Below, one piece after another: positions 1-6,433 of a DNA stretch of 8,444 nt (the first letter of the stretch is position 1; the number at the start of each line of letters is the position of its first letter). The notes under the pieces are model-generated. The model searched no databases. It was not told the DNA's origin and saw only the letters and a program-made list of their open reading frames with translations. A program made the translations under genes and the position numbers. Source of the DNA: JAXMBN01 sp046349875 (lineage in GTDB: Bacteria; Planctomycetota; Planctomycetia; Pirellulales; Pirellulaceae); assembly GCA_046349875.1 (NCBI GenBank), contig JAXMBN010000075.1:1-8444 (forward strand). Direction: 5' to 3'.

Positions 1-751
1 TAACGATCTGAATTCAGCTTGAATCCCGAGTGCGTAGGATAGTATATAACGACAGATCCCTTCGCGTTCGATAAAAATCCTGGCGTACAATGATATATTA
101 AGTCTACTTCACCGTCTCCGTTCGTATCCTTGATCTCGACGGTGTGCGTTTCGTGTCGAGCTCCCGTCTCCTTAACGATAGCGTCGATGACGCAATAATC
201 ATCGAATAGAATACTGACCGATTCGCTGTTGCCAGGAATGCTGTGCAACCTGGATGAAAGCGAAAGAATCTCTAATCCTCCATTTTGCCATCAACATCCG
301 CTAGTTGCACGTTTGAATGCAACGCTTGAACGAGCGATGGATAGCCTTGATCTTTCGACGTATCAGGTGGCGGTGGCATTAGTTTTCTAATGAGCAGAAC
401 GGCATCGCCATTGGGAGGCTGAATTTGCAGATAATCTCGAATTCTTGCGCGGATGCGGAAGGCTTTATCGGCCTGCTGAAGCGTGCTTTGCAACTCATTG
501 ATCTTGCGAGATTACCAGTACTGATTCCAGGCAGAAATCACGAGTGCCATCACCATGAAAAGAAAGACCAGGGCTTTCAATGAATATTTCAAGATGGTCC
601 ACTGCCCGTGATCAAAATCAGGATTGGCGATATGACGAATGGTATCCGACGTTCGGCACGTGATGCGTTGATTGAAAGAACTATGCGATCAAGATGGCGC
701 AAATCTACGAGCGACAAACTTTCCTCGAACGTACCAGCGAATCCATCCCAT
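1..751 (-). pseudogene. Broken membrane-anchored protein gene (partial, runs off the left edge)
   Basis: I do not recognise the family. One minus-strand frame read from the ATG at 749-751 stays coding-like to 272 but is cut by TGA at 689-691 and TAA at 512-514. It encodes a soluble N-terminal stretch (IRHIANPDFDHGQW, about residues 39-52), one membrane helix (about residues 57-74, KALVFLFMVMALVISAW), then a helix-rich segment after the TAA (KINELQSTLQQADKAFRIR). At 283-286 a run of four A's on the coding strand shifts the frame; with a fifth A the reading passes from LADVDGK into NGGLEILSLSSRLHS and continues open to base 1. That distal part includes DTNGDGEVD, a calcium-loop-like motif of the EF-hand, dockerin or VCBS type. 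FSLRSL-like single anchors of this kind are common in planctomycete proteins. Two stops plus a frameshift make a pseudogene more likely than a working gene. The exact start is uncertain because the first stop lies only 20 codons in. Confidence 0.6.
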
Positions 752-789
752 TGCAATATTTCGTTGATGTCCCGATACCGATGAGTTCT

Positions 790-975
790 ATTTTCGTGCC
801 TTTTGTGACTTTCGTGGTTAATAATATTTGCCGGTTAATAGGTCGGCCCGATCATCGATTCTTGTCTTCGTGAACTTCGTGTGCTTCGTGGTGATTAACA
901 CGGCTTCGCCTAACTCTCACCATTGCTAAAGCAGTGAAGATTTTGGAACCACGAAGAACGCGAATCGCACGAAGA
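790..975. repeat. 186-bp direct repeat, copy 1
   Basis: This segment matches 1067-1252 without gaps at a fixed offset of 277. There are two mismatches, at 839 (t versus a) and 903 (g versus a). Inside it are three TTCGTG-rich modules: 790-822 forward, 864-900 forward, and 945-975 as the reverse complement, so the right part can fold back on the left. Weaker similarity continues past the end: CTTCGCGAGAA at 1008 recurs at 1283, and CCCATGCAC follows both. The ancestral unit was therefore longer than the conserved core. No open frame of note lies inside. Confidence 0.93.
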
Positions 976-1066
976 TTCCGATCAACTACTTGCAAATGTT
1001 TCTAATTCTTCGCGAGAACCGTTTCCCATGCACATCGAAATAGCAGTCGAGAAATCGTCGAGTCCC

Positions 1067-1252
1067 ATTTTCGTGCCTTTTGTGACTTTCGTGGTTAATA
1101 ATATTTGCCGGTTAAAAGGTCGGCCCGATCATCGATTCTTGTCTTCGTGAACTTCGTGTGCTTCGTGGTGATTAACACGACTTCGCCTAACTCTCACCAT
1201 TGCTAAAGCAGTGAAGATTTTGGAACCACGAAGAACGCGAATCGCACGAAGA
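1067..1252. repeat. 186-bp direct repeat, copy 2
   Basis: This is the second copy of the 790-975 repeat, with the same module order (two forward TTCGTG modules and one inverted). The 91 bases between the copies (976-1066) resemble the sequence that follows this copy, which points to a tandem duplication of a unit of about 277 bp and not to two independent insertions. It ends about 100 bp from the stop codon of the DUF2007-type gene, so it could lie in or form the 3' end of that transcript. Confidence 0.93.
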
Positions 1253-1354
1253 CTCAGATCATTCCTTGGTGTACTGTTAACCCTTCGCGAGAATCATGTC
1301 CCATGCACTTCAAAATAGCGGTCAGATGAGTTTTGGTGACAATTCTCAAGCGTT

Positions 1355-1714
1355 CTATCGATTCAATAAGCAGACCACTAAGAACAAAATTGCTCCTAGA
1401 ATATTGAATGCGATCAACTGCCTCGCGAACCTTCGTTTTCGGACCTGTTCAATGTTCATTTCCGCGTTGGTTTGGTTGATCTCTGATTGAGAATGGTTGA
1501 AACCGATTTCTTGCAGCAACGCGGATGCCTTGTCAAATTGTTCGCAAGGTACATGAACCTCCACGCAACCGATCGTGCCGACGCGGCATTCTGCAGTGTG
1601 TTCGCCAACCACGACAGCGTTGAATCCGGCTGCCTCGAGTGCATTCGCGCACACATGCGCCTCCATGCTCGTCGAAAATGTGGTCAAGGTTCGAAAGGCA
1701 TTATTTTCCTTCAT
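1355..1714 (-). CDS. DUF2007-type small membrane protein
   Basis: This intact gene encodes 119 residues. Residues 7-72 fit the DUF2007 (putative signal-transducing protein) pattern: an opening strand (RTLTTFSTSMEAH), a helix with ANALEAAGFNAVVV in which the protein 'sees' a short loop, then VEVHVPCEQFDKASALLQEI, a ferredoxin-like alpha/beta fold. A polar linker (73-90) leads to a basic patch (RKRRFAR, 92-98) and one C-terminal membrane helix (about 100-117). The basic residues before the helix suggest that the folded domain is cytoplasmic. The start at 1712-1714 is well supported: GAGGAG lies on the coding strand at 1723-1728, eight bases upstream. The molecular role of DUF2007 proteins is not established. 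It appears single-gene, with repeats on both sides, and is the only clearly intact gene in the left half. The family call rests on pattern recognition, not on a search. Confidence 0.8.
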   Translation of the reverse strand: MKENNAFRTLTTFSTSMEAHVCANALEAAGFNAVVVGEHTAECRVGTIGCVEVHVPCEQFDKASALLQEIGFNHSQSEINQTNAEMNIEQVRKRRFARQLIAFNILGAILFLVVCLLNR

Positions 1715-1860
1715 GCAATCATCTCCTCACGGCCATCTGCGGCGAAAGGTTTCGTAACCGTCTTGAATCTTGAGCCTAAATCTCTTGAATCTAACTTGGC
1801 CACAAACGCCTGTGATCTTGTCGGTGATTGTGCGAAAAAATCGATAAATCCTAATTTTGA

Positions 1861-1890
1861 CCATCCACTACCCACGCCGTGGTTGGATGG
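1861..1890. repeat. Imperfect hairpin
   Basis: CCATCCA (1861-1867) pairs with TGGATGG (1884-1890), and inside it CCAC (1872-1875) pairs with GTGG (1879-1882) around a GCC loop. The two stems are separated by an asymmetric bulge. No T-run follows on either strand, so it does not look like an intrinsic terminator. It sits directly beside the TTCGTG module at 1904-1938 and is probably part of the same intergenic repeat. Confidence 0.45.
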
Positions 1891-1903
1891 AACTTCGAAA
1901 TCG

Positions 1904-1938
1904 ATCTTCGTGATCTCCGTGGGCTTCGTGGTAATCAT
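1904..1938. repeat. Degenerate solitary TTCGTG module
   Basis: The pattern CTTCGTG, then CTCCGTG, then CTTCGTGGT followed by an AT-rich tail has the same order and spacing as the forward modules at 864-900 and 1141-1177, but with substitutions. On the opposite strand it supplies the first residues (MITTKPTEITK) of a short open frame at 1711-1941, which is why that frame is not called a gene. Confidence 0.7.
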
Positions 1939-2135
1939 CACTGCAGGATACTCAATGTAAGATGAATCGACTGCCTCTGAGAATTCATGTAAACCTTGAT
2001 TGAAATGTGGGCGACTTGATTCTACATTCGTCCGCAGAGGGTGGAATCAACGTTCGGGACAGAAATTTTCCATCCATGGTTTCAGTCGTCGTTCGCCTCA
2101 CCATGGTTGATTCACAAGTTATTCATCAAGGTAAA

Positions 2136-2739
2136 ATGCTTCCTTCCAATCGAACTATCGGAATTTTGGCGGTGTGCATCCCTTTTTGGTTTGTCTTGGT
2201 ATATGGAAGCCTGGCGAGCATACGTCCGGAGTTTAGCCACTTGCATAAAGCCGTGAGCGAACTTGGATCAGTCGATGCTCCCTATCGATGGATCTGGAAT
2301 ATCAGTGAATTTACATTATTTCAGGGCTCGTCATCGGCGTTGCTCGGTATAGGGTTAGTTCGAGAACCTGGGCTGCCGCTTGGAGCACGAACGTCGCTTG
2401 TTACAGCCTCGTGTTTTCGGGCTAATGATGGTTCTCTCCGGTGTGTTTCCCGGTGACTTCGAGAATCGAACAAGCACCTACTCCAGCATCCCCATTGGAA
2501 AACTCTTGCATGGCCCTCGTTGATGCTTGTGCTCTATCAATCGCAGTAGGTTTCTTGAGAACTGGTAACACTCCAGGACTTGGGCAACGGCTAGGCTTTG
2601 CTTCTTCGCATGGATCGGGCTCATGGGCTGGGGACTTCTTCGCAATGCCCATTCGATTTATGATCAATCCGTGTCAGCGCAAGAGGATTCCCTAATTCTT
2701 GAGAAACCTTGTCGAAACAACCGATCGCCATACGACTGA
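2136..2739 (+). pseudogene. DUF998 membrane-protein relic with serial frameshifts
   Basis: The first frame (from ATG 2136, preceded by AAGG) gives a membrane helix (GILAVCIPFWFVLVYG) and the DUF998 signature IRPEFSHLHKAVSELGS. From there protein similarity hops between frames. At about 2367 it moves to WAAAWSTNVACYSLVFSG (2369-2421), at about 2420 to LMMVLSGVFPGDFENRTST (2422-2508), at about 2509 to WPSLMLVLYQSQ (2511-2546), at about 2546 to VGFLRTGNTP, and at about 2576 to TWATARLCFFAWIGLMGWG, ending at TGA 2737-2739. Each hop fits loss of one base. Joined, the pieces give a ~200-residue multi-spanning protein of usual DUF998 size. DUF998 proteins are membrane proteins of unknown role. No single frame could make the product, so the gene is dead unless the reads are faulty. 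It lies just upstream of another relic in the same orientation. Confidence 0.8.
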
Positions 2740-2791
2740 TCATCAACGAGCCGAAGTGGCTTCCCCAAGTTCGAGACAGAAGGCAGATGGA

Positions 2792-3244
2792 ATGCGGATC
2801 ACCGTAGAAACAACCCTATTGGCTCCTCTTGATTGGTATGGAAAGCGTACACAACGCCCGACGACATCAAGCAATGGAATGCAGCGTCCGAGGATTGTAC
2901 GACCGCCTTCACCGTCGACCTACGAGTCGGCGGAACTTTTTCGTCTCGCGGATGGAGGCCAAGGATGGAAGCTTTGGCTTTGACTTTGCCCGGGTTGCTC
3001 AAGATCATTCCCGGCGAGCTCATCGAGTACTCCTTCGGCGAACGCATGGCCAAGGTCGAGTTCCTGTCGAATGCAAACGAAGTCCGCGTTCGCGTCTCAT
3101 TTGATCCTGAATCGACTCCTTGCTCGCTCGAGCAACAACGCGAAGGATGGCAAGCGATCCTCAACAATTTTTGCCAAACACGTCGCTGGCAAAAGCACTT
3201 CTTCCCCCGCATTCCTAAGAATTGCGAGGGGATCTGCAAGATGA
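2792..3244 (+). pseudogene. SRPBCC/AHSA1 (Activator-of-Hsp90-like) relic
   Basis: Read across frames, this is a typical ~150-residue AHSA1-type SRPBCC protein. Frame one gives MRITVETTLLAPLD (2792-2833). A shift at about 2834 leads to VWKAYTTPDDIKQWNAASED and DLRVGGTFSSR (to 2949). A shift at 2950-2951 leads to MEAKDGSFGFDF (2952-2987). A shift at 2988-3006 leads to IIPGELIEYSFGERMAKVEF and SLEQQREGWQAILNNF. An extra T in the five-T run at 3168-3172 must be ignored to continue AKHVAGKSTSSPAF, ending at TGA 3242-3244. Family members bind hydrophobic ligands in a helix-grip fold and have varied, often unknown, roles. At least four disruptions make a functional product implausible. The frame from 2833 to 3270 is a partly real chimera and should not be annotated as a protein. 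The stop directly abuts that of the opposing sensor gene. Confidence 0.85.
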
Positions 3245-4427
3245 CTAGCCTTCGATCAGTTGAACAATGATGGAATACCAACCGGTCGAGTGAGTTTTTT
3301 CGAACCCCGGAGCCCTTGGCGTAGGCAACAGATACTTCTTTCCATTCTGGCTGATGGAAAAATACCCCTGTGAGCTTGAGTAGATTCTTTGCTTAGGTCC
3401 TGTGGCTGCAACCATTCGCCGCATCGCCTTCTCTTGATGAGGCGAGGGCAATTCCCTTGCTCATCCATGAATAAGCAAGTCGCTGTCTGCGATTCGCGCA
3501 GTTATTGGCCAGCGTTTGCAGAATGGGAAGAGCCAGTCCGTGCCAATGAAACACAACTCCCAGGACGCCGATGGGTGAGTCGCCCAGGCCTTTTGAAGTG
3601 ACATCCGACGCTGTACTACGAACGCCACACGAATAGATCAACGCCGGTTGATTCCCAACAAGCGATGAACTCGATTCCGCCTCAAAGCTAAACTCGTCTC
3701 CCGAACGAGAACGCATTGCCTTCTGAAACCACTCACAGTTGCTGCAATTCTTTCCAACGGTAGAAAAGAGATCGGGACGGCCGTTGGCAACTATGTTTCC
3801 TTGTTCATCGCACAAGACGAGATCGAAGTAAACAGTATAGGCACCGAGAATTACCCTCATCCTCTCGCTCGCGTAGTGAAGTGAAGCTTGGCTTTTCTGT
3901 TCAAGTGCATCGGTGATGCTTCGATCGGTAGCCCACCAACGGACATCGCAGGTACGCTCGTAGAGATTGCGATCCACCAAATCGATATTGGTTCGGGCGA
4001 TGTCGGCAAGTCGCGAGCCAAGAACATTGTGAATAAGCAGATCGAGGAGTCTTTCAACGGTCGAATTCGTTACCTCCGACATGGTATTCGCCACTTCGGT
4101 AATCGTTTGCGAAAGCGATTGCATCTCGGAAGCAACCACTCCAAAGGCGGCACCGGCCTCGCCAGCTCGCGCTGCTTCAATCCGCGCATTCAGGGCCAAT
4201 ACACGAGCATTTGAGTTGACGTGATGGATCTCGTGGACGGCATCTTGTACCGCTAGAGCCAACTCCTCCACAATCCCTTTGACAGTGACGTCACCCTGCG
4301 GATGATTTGAACACTGCGACTTGGTGGAGCGTGGATTCGTGGTGGAAGGGCGTGACGAATCTGGGTGAGTACCTTTGGAAGCTGATGTCGGCGCAGGGCG
4401 ATACGACTCTAGGGAGGCAAGGGGCAT
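3245..4427 (-). pseudogene. Soluble MCP-signalling/Cache-like sensor gene with frameshifted 3' end
   Basis: The main frame (ATG 4425-4427, AGGA nine bases upstream) is intact for about 305 codons. After a polar N-terminus, residues 68-108 carry a methyl-accepting chemotaxis signalling tip (NARVLALNARIEAARAGEAG, then FGVVASEMQSLS). A Cache-like sensory region follows, with NIDLVDRNLYERTCDVRWWA (147-166), LVLCDEQGNIVANGRP (203-218), WFQKA (233-237) and GVLGVVFHW (287-295). No membrane segment is visible, so the protein would be cytoplasmic, and the order signalling-then-sensor reverses the classic receptor. Near 3500 the match moves to another frame (RESQTATCLFMDEQG), near 3450 back (IALASSREGDAANG), and near 3410 to a third (SSSQGYFSISQNGKKYLLP, then STGWYSIIVQ), ending at TAG 3245-3247. 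At least three shifts lie within ~110 bases. The unshifted frame would stop at 3393, giving 344 residues with a false tail. It might still yield a truncated sensor, so decay may be recent. Confidence 0.72.
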
Positions 4428-4850
4428 TTGACTTCCTAAATGGAGATGGGTAAGGACTTAGGTTGTGAATGAGACCACGCGGAAAATCAAGCGATGATGT
4501 CCTAGCCCAGTCAAATGCAGAAGGCGCGAACGGCGTCTCAAGTATCCTTTGCAACGCAACGCACTGAAGAGACTCGTCGATGATGACGAGACTCCGGCTT
4601 CTCAAAGACGGACCATGCATCATGGCTACATTCCGTCGAACGGGTTACTTTTCGGATCCGCCTTACCCACATCAAGAATGTTCGACTCGGAAAACTACAC
4701 CATGGTTTGGCATTAGGCAAACTGAAAGAGATATTTCTTCTTTGCAAGACCCAGTGAGTTCTGCTGCGAATCCCCCGTCAAAGCGATCGTGAAGGGAAAT
4801 GCCTTCGATGAGCGAAAAGTAACGGACGATACGGCCTATTAAGGGACTGA
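4428..4850. other. Divergent intergenic region without a supported gene
   Basis: This spacer separates the minus-strand sensor gene from the plus-strand Rrf2 gene. Several open frames of 60-110 codons cross it on both strands, but none shows a family motif, a good ribosome binding site or a plausible hydrophobic pattern. The sensor's promoter should lie within the first ~150 bases; I cannot place it. Confidence 0.5.
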
Positions 4851-4859
4851 AAGTCGACT
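4841..4859. promoter_or_regulatory. GGGACTGAAAGTC element upstream of rrf2
   Basis: GACT and AGTC form a short inverted repeat with a GAA loop inside AAGGGACTGAAAGTCGACT. Nearly the same string (AAGGGACTGGAAGTCAAC) occurs at 5527-5544 upstream of ric. Here it is about 75 bases upstream of the Rrf2 start codon, ahead of a possible -35 box. It could be an operator shared by the two transcripts or a member of an intergenic repeat family. Confidence 0.35.
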
Positions 4860-4868
4860 GCTTGCCGA

Positions 4869-4897
4869 TTGCAGGAATGCGCTAGATCAAGAATAAT
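4869..4897 (+). promoter_or_regulatory. Possible promoter of the Rrf2 gene
   Basis: TTGCAG (4869-4874) and AATAAT (4892-4897) are separated by 17 bases and lie about 40-60 bases before the ATG. The -10 matches the housekeeping consensus at five of six positions, the -35 at only three. The spacing and position are the main support. Confidence 0.35.
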
Positions 4898-4908
4898 GTA
4901 TCTGCATT
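4895..4908. promoter_or_regulatory. Imperfect inverted repeat, candidate Rrf2 operator
   Basis: AATGTATCTGCATT has matching ends (AATG/CATT) with an imperfect centre. It overlaps the end of the possible -10 box and the expected transcription start, 25 bases before the ATG. Rrf2 regulators commonly repress their own promoters from such a place, so autoregulation is a reasonable inference. The match is weak and short. Confidence 0.3.
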
Positions 4909-4932
4909 TCCGCGATCGCGAGGTAACAATCG

Positions 4933-5385
4933 ATGTATCACCAGAAAACCACGCAGAATGCCATTTCTGCGATGAGTCGCTTGGCCGAACTTTATTCCGA
5001 TTCTCAAGCCTATGCTTCGTCGCATGACATTGCCAAATGTCGCAATCTCTCACAGCCTCTCGTCGCCAAGATCTTGACCGAACTCTCGCGATTCGGACTT
5101 ATCACGGGATCCCCGGGACCTGGCGGTGGCTATCGACTTGCTCGCCCTCCCAAAGAAATCTCGCTCAAAGATATCGTCGATCTCTTTGAACGCGAGATGT
5201 CGGATACGTGCCCTTACGGTCCGGGATGGTGTGGGCATCATGCTCCTTGTCCATTGCACGATTCGTTACAAAAGATGAGAGAATCGTTTCATCAATATCT
5301 GAAGAAGACCACACTGGCTGTATTTGAAAGCTCGAAAAGCAAACCCACACCAAGTCGCGAATCGACGAAACGTCCGTCGCGGTAA
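4933..5385 (+). CDS. Rrf2-family transcriptional regulator with Fe-S-type cysteines
   Basis: The gene encodes 150 residues, the normal Rrf2 length. A winged helix-turn-helix spans about residues 8-72: ASSHDIAKCRNLSQPLVAKI is the recognition region, followed by the wing GSPGPGGGYRLARP typical of Rrf2 proteins. After the dimerisation helix start (ISLKDIVDLFE), three cysteines lie at 93, 100 and 106 in CPYGPGWCGHHAPCPLHD, the place where IscR and NsrR hold their cluster. This suggests an Fe-S cluster that senses NO, oxygen or iron. The spacing here is C-x6-C-x5-C. The start is supported by GAGG at 4920-4923, nine bases upstream. The neighbour downstream is the Fe-S repair gene ric, so regulation of ric by this protein is likely, closer in role to NsrR than to the housekeeping IscR; no isc or suf gene is in view. 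The polar tail (133-150) is probably disordered. Confidence 0.93.
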   Translation: MYHQKTTQNAISAMSRLAELYSDSQAYASSHDIAKCRNLSQPLVAKILTELSRFGLITGSPGPGGGYRLARPPKEISLKDIVDLFEREMSDTCPYGPGWCGHHAPCPLHDSLQKMRESFHQYLKKTTLAVFESSKSKPTPSRESTKRPSR

Positions 5386-5656
5386 CCAATCGCCTGTCCT
5401 AGTGCGGGCGAGTGCTTTTCTTTCTCGTTGGAAAATTTCGCGAACGCGATGCGCCGCGGTTGGCGCTCTTCGGATCGGATTTCGATTAGACCTTTCCAAG
5501 GCACGAGAAGTCGGCGTGATCCTTCCAAGGGACTGGAAGTCAACATGAATCATGGGGCCGGAAGTCAACATGGAAGCCGAGGGGCACTGCGACAAAATGG
5601 ACGGCCCTAATTCCGGAAACCACCCTCTTTATTTCTTGAATTAGACGAAGGGAGAC
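5386..5656. other. Intergenic region between rrf2 and ric with short repeats
   Basis: No gene is supported here. The right half contains a small tandem array described separately, followed by a possible ric promoter. No intrinsic terminator (GC hairpin plus T-run) is evident after the Rrf2 stop, so read-through from rrf2 into ric remains possible. Confidence 0.55.
5491..5576. repeat. Three degenerate ~25-30-bp direct repeats upstream of ric
   Basis: The units start at 5491 (CCTTTCCAAGGCACGAGAAG), 5521 (CCTTCCAAGGGACTGGAAGT) and about 5551. They share AAGTC at 5508, 5537 and 5562. The last two share a perfect 13-base GGAAGTCAACATG (5535-5547, 5560-5572), 25 bases apart. The middle unit holds GACT-GGA-AGTC, matched upstream of rrf2 at 4845. 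Spacing close to multiples of a helical turn would let a regulator bind in series, but a decayed structural repeat is equally possible. Confidence 0.55.
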
Positions 5657-5662
5657 TATAGA
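5636..5662 (+). promoter_or_regulatory. Possible ric promoter
   Basis: TTGAAT (5636-5641) and TATAGA (5657-5662) resemble -35 and -10 boxes, though the 15-base gap is shorter than usual. The expected start of transcription would fall within the palindrome that follows, about 35 bases before the ATG. Confidence 0.35.
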
Positions 5663-5663
5663 G

Positions 5664-5675
5664 TTACGTACGTAA
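5664..5675. promoter_or_regulatory. Perfect palindrome TTACGTACGTAA, candidate operator of ric
   Basis: This 12-base sequence is its own reverse complement, with outer AG/CT also matched around a mismatched pair. It lies one base downstream of the possible -10 box and 29 bases before the ric start codon, a classic repressor position. Which protein binds is unknown. The Rrf2 product is the obvious candidate; a CRP/FNR-family regulator would usually want a longer spaced half-site than TTAC-N4-GTAA. Confidence 0.45.
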
Positions 5676-5704
5676 ACCTCGGAACCGCTCAAAAGGAATA
5701 TGCC

Positions 5705-6433
5705 ATGCCTGACCTCAACGCTCAGTCACCCGTAGGACATTGGGTTCGAGAATACCCGCAAACGTCGCGGATCTTCGAAACGCATCGCATCGATTACTGC
5801 TGCGGAGGCAAAATATCTTTGGCAGACGCCTGCGCACAACGACAGATCGACCTGGGCAAACTGGAGCAAGAGCTATCGGCTTGTATTGATCAGACGCCTT
5901 CGCTGGATCCCCCGTTGGATTCCATTCGCCTTGCCGATCTTTGCGATTCGATTGTTCTTCAGCACCACCATTATCTGAAGACCGAACTGCCAAGGCTGAC
6001 TCAGTTGATTCAAAAGGTCCGAAAAGCACACGGCTCGAAGTACCCTTGGCTTCATGAACTTGAACCGCTATTTGCGGAGTTCAGTGAGGAACTCCTATCC
6101 CATATGTGGAAAGAAGAAAACATTCTCTTTCCTGCGATCAAGCAACTTGAACAACGCCATGAAGGCAATCACTTTCCGTTTGGCGCGATCGCCAATCCTA
6201 TTCACTGTATGGAACACGAACACGACCATGCAGGTGAATTCTTGCGACGCTTCCGCGAGCTTACCGACAACTTCGAGGTACCATTGGATGCGTGCAACAC
6301 CTTCCGCGTCATGATGCAGAGTTTGCAGGAGCTCGAGCACGACATGCATCAGCACGTGCATAAAGAAAACAATGTACTCTTTGCAAGAGCCGAGGAGTTG
6401 GCTGCTTCTGTTGGAGCGAGCCCTTTGCGATGA
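5705..6433 (+). CDS. ric: Iron-sulfur cluster repair di-iron protein (RIC/ScdA/YtfE family)
   Basis: The product is 242 residues, the usual RIC length. It restores Fe-S clusters damaged by nitric oxide or peroxide in the cytoplasm. Residues 5-60 are the ScdA_N/DUF542 domain with its hallmark adjacent cysteines in DYCCGGKISLADAC (Cys32, Cys33). Residues ~80-232 are a hemerythrin-like four-helix bundle holding the di-iron site. Likely ligands are in QHHHYLKTELPRL (His87-89), SHMWKEENILFP (His133, Glu137), IHCMEHEHDHAGEF (His167, His171) and HQHVHKENNVLF (His217, Glu221); these were assigned by pattern. The start is backed by AAGGA at 5693-5697. The gene follows an Rrf2 regulator and overlaps the next gene by four bases (ATGA), so it heads a two-gene operon. 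Expression is probably induced by NO through the upstream regulator. All expected key residues are present. Confidence 0.96.
   Translation: MPDLNAQSPVGHWVREYPQTSRIFETHRIDYCCGGKISLADACAQRQIDLGKLEQELSACIDQTPSLDPPLDSIRLADLCDSIVLQHHHYLKTELPRLTQLIQKVRKAHGSKYPWLHELEPLFAEFSEELLSHMWKEENILFPAIKQLEQRHEGNHFPFGAIANPIHCMEHEHDHAGEFLRRFRELTDNFEVPLDACNTFRVMMQSLQELEHDMHQHVHKENNVLFARAEELAASVGASPLR

Larger units (their letters stand above)
1715..2135. other. Gene-poor spacer
   Basis: Apart from the hairpin at 1861-1890 and the TTCGTG module at 1904-1938, I see no supported gene here. Open frames on both strands consist of low-complexity or repeat-derived sequence and match no family I know. The region must contain the promoter of the DUF2007-type gene on the minus strand and that of the former DUF998 gene on the plus strand; neither can be placed with confidence. 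Confidence 0.5.

Noticed and set aside
1861..1890. Intrinsic terminator
   Set aside because: The hairpin has an asymmetric bulge and no T-run on either side, and no gene ends near it.
1711..1941. Minus-strand 76-codon frame ending in an ATGA overlap with the DUF2007-type start
   Set aside because: Its first residues come from the TTCGTG repeat at 1904-1938 and the next from the hairpin at 1861-1890. The rest shows no family feature, so the overlap is probably chance.
1487..1960. Plus-strand 157-codon frame
   Set aside because: It runs antisense through the DUF2007-type gene and then through the repeat region. It has no motif and no convincing ribosome binding site.
2833..3270. Plus-strand 145-codon frame as a complete AHSA1 protein
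   Set aside because: It lacks the true N-terminus, is out of frame for the MEAKDGSFGFDF segment and leaves the family match after the T-run at 3168. It is a piece of a relic, not a protein.
4912..4919. GCGATCGC octamer (also at 6185-6192) as a HIP1-like site
   Set aside because: HIP1 is a cyanobacterial feature. Two copies, one of them inside the ric coding sequence, are too few to mean anything here, though the first lies in a 10-base palindrome before the Rrf2 ribosome binding site.
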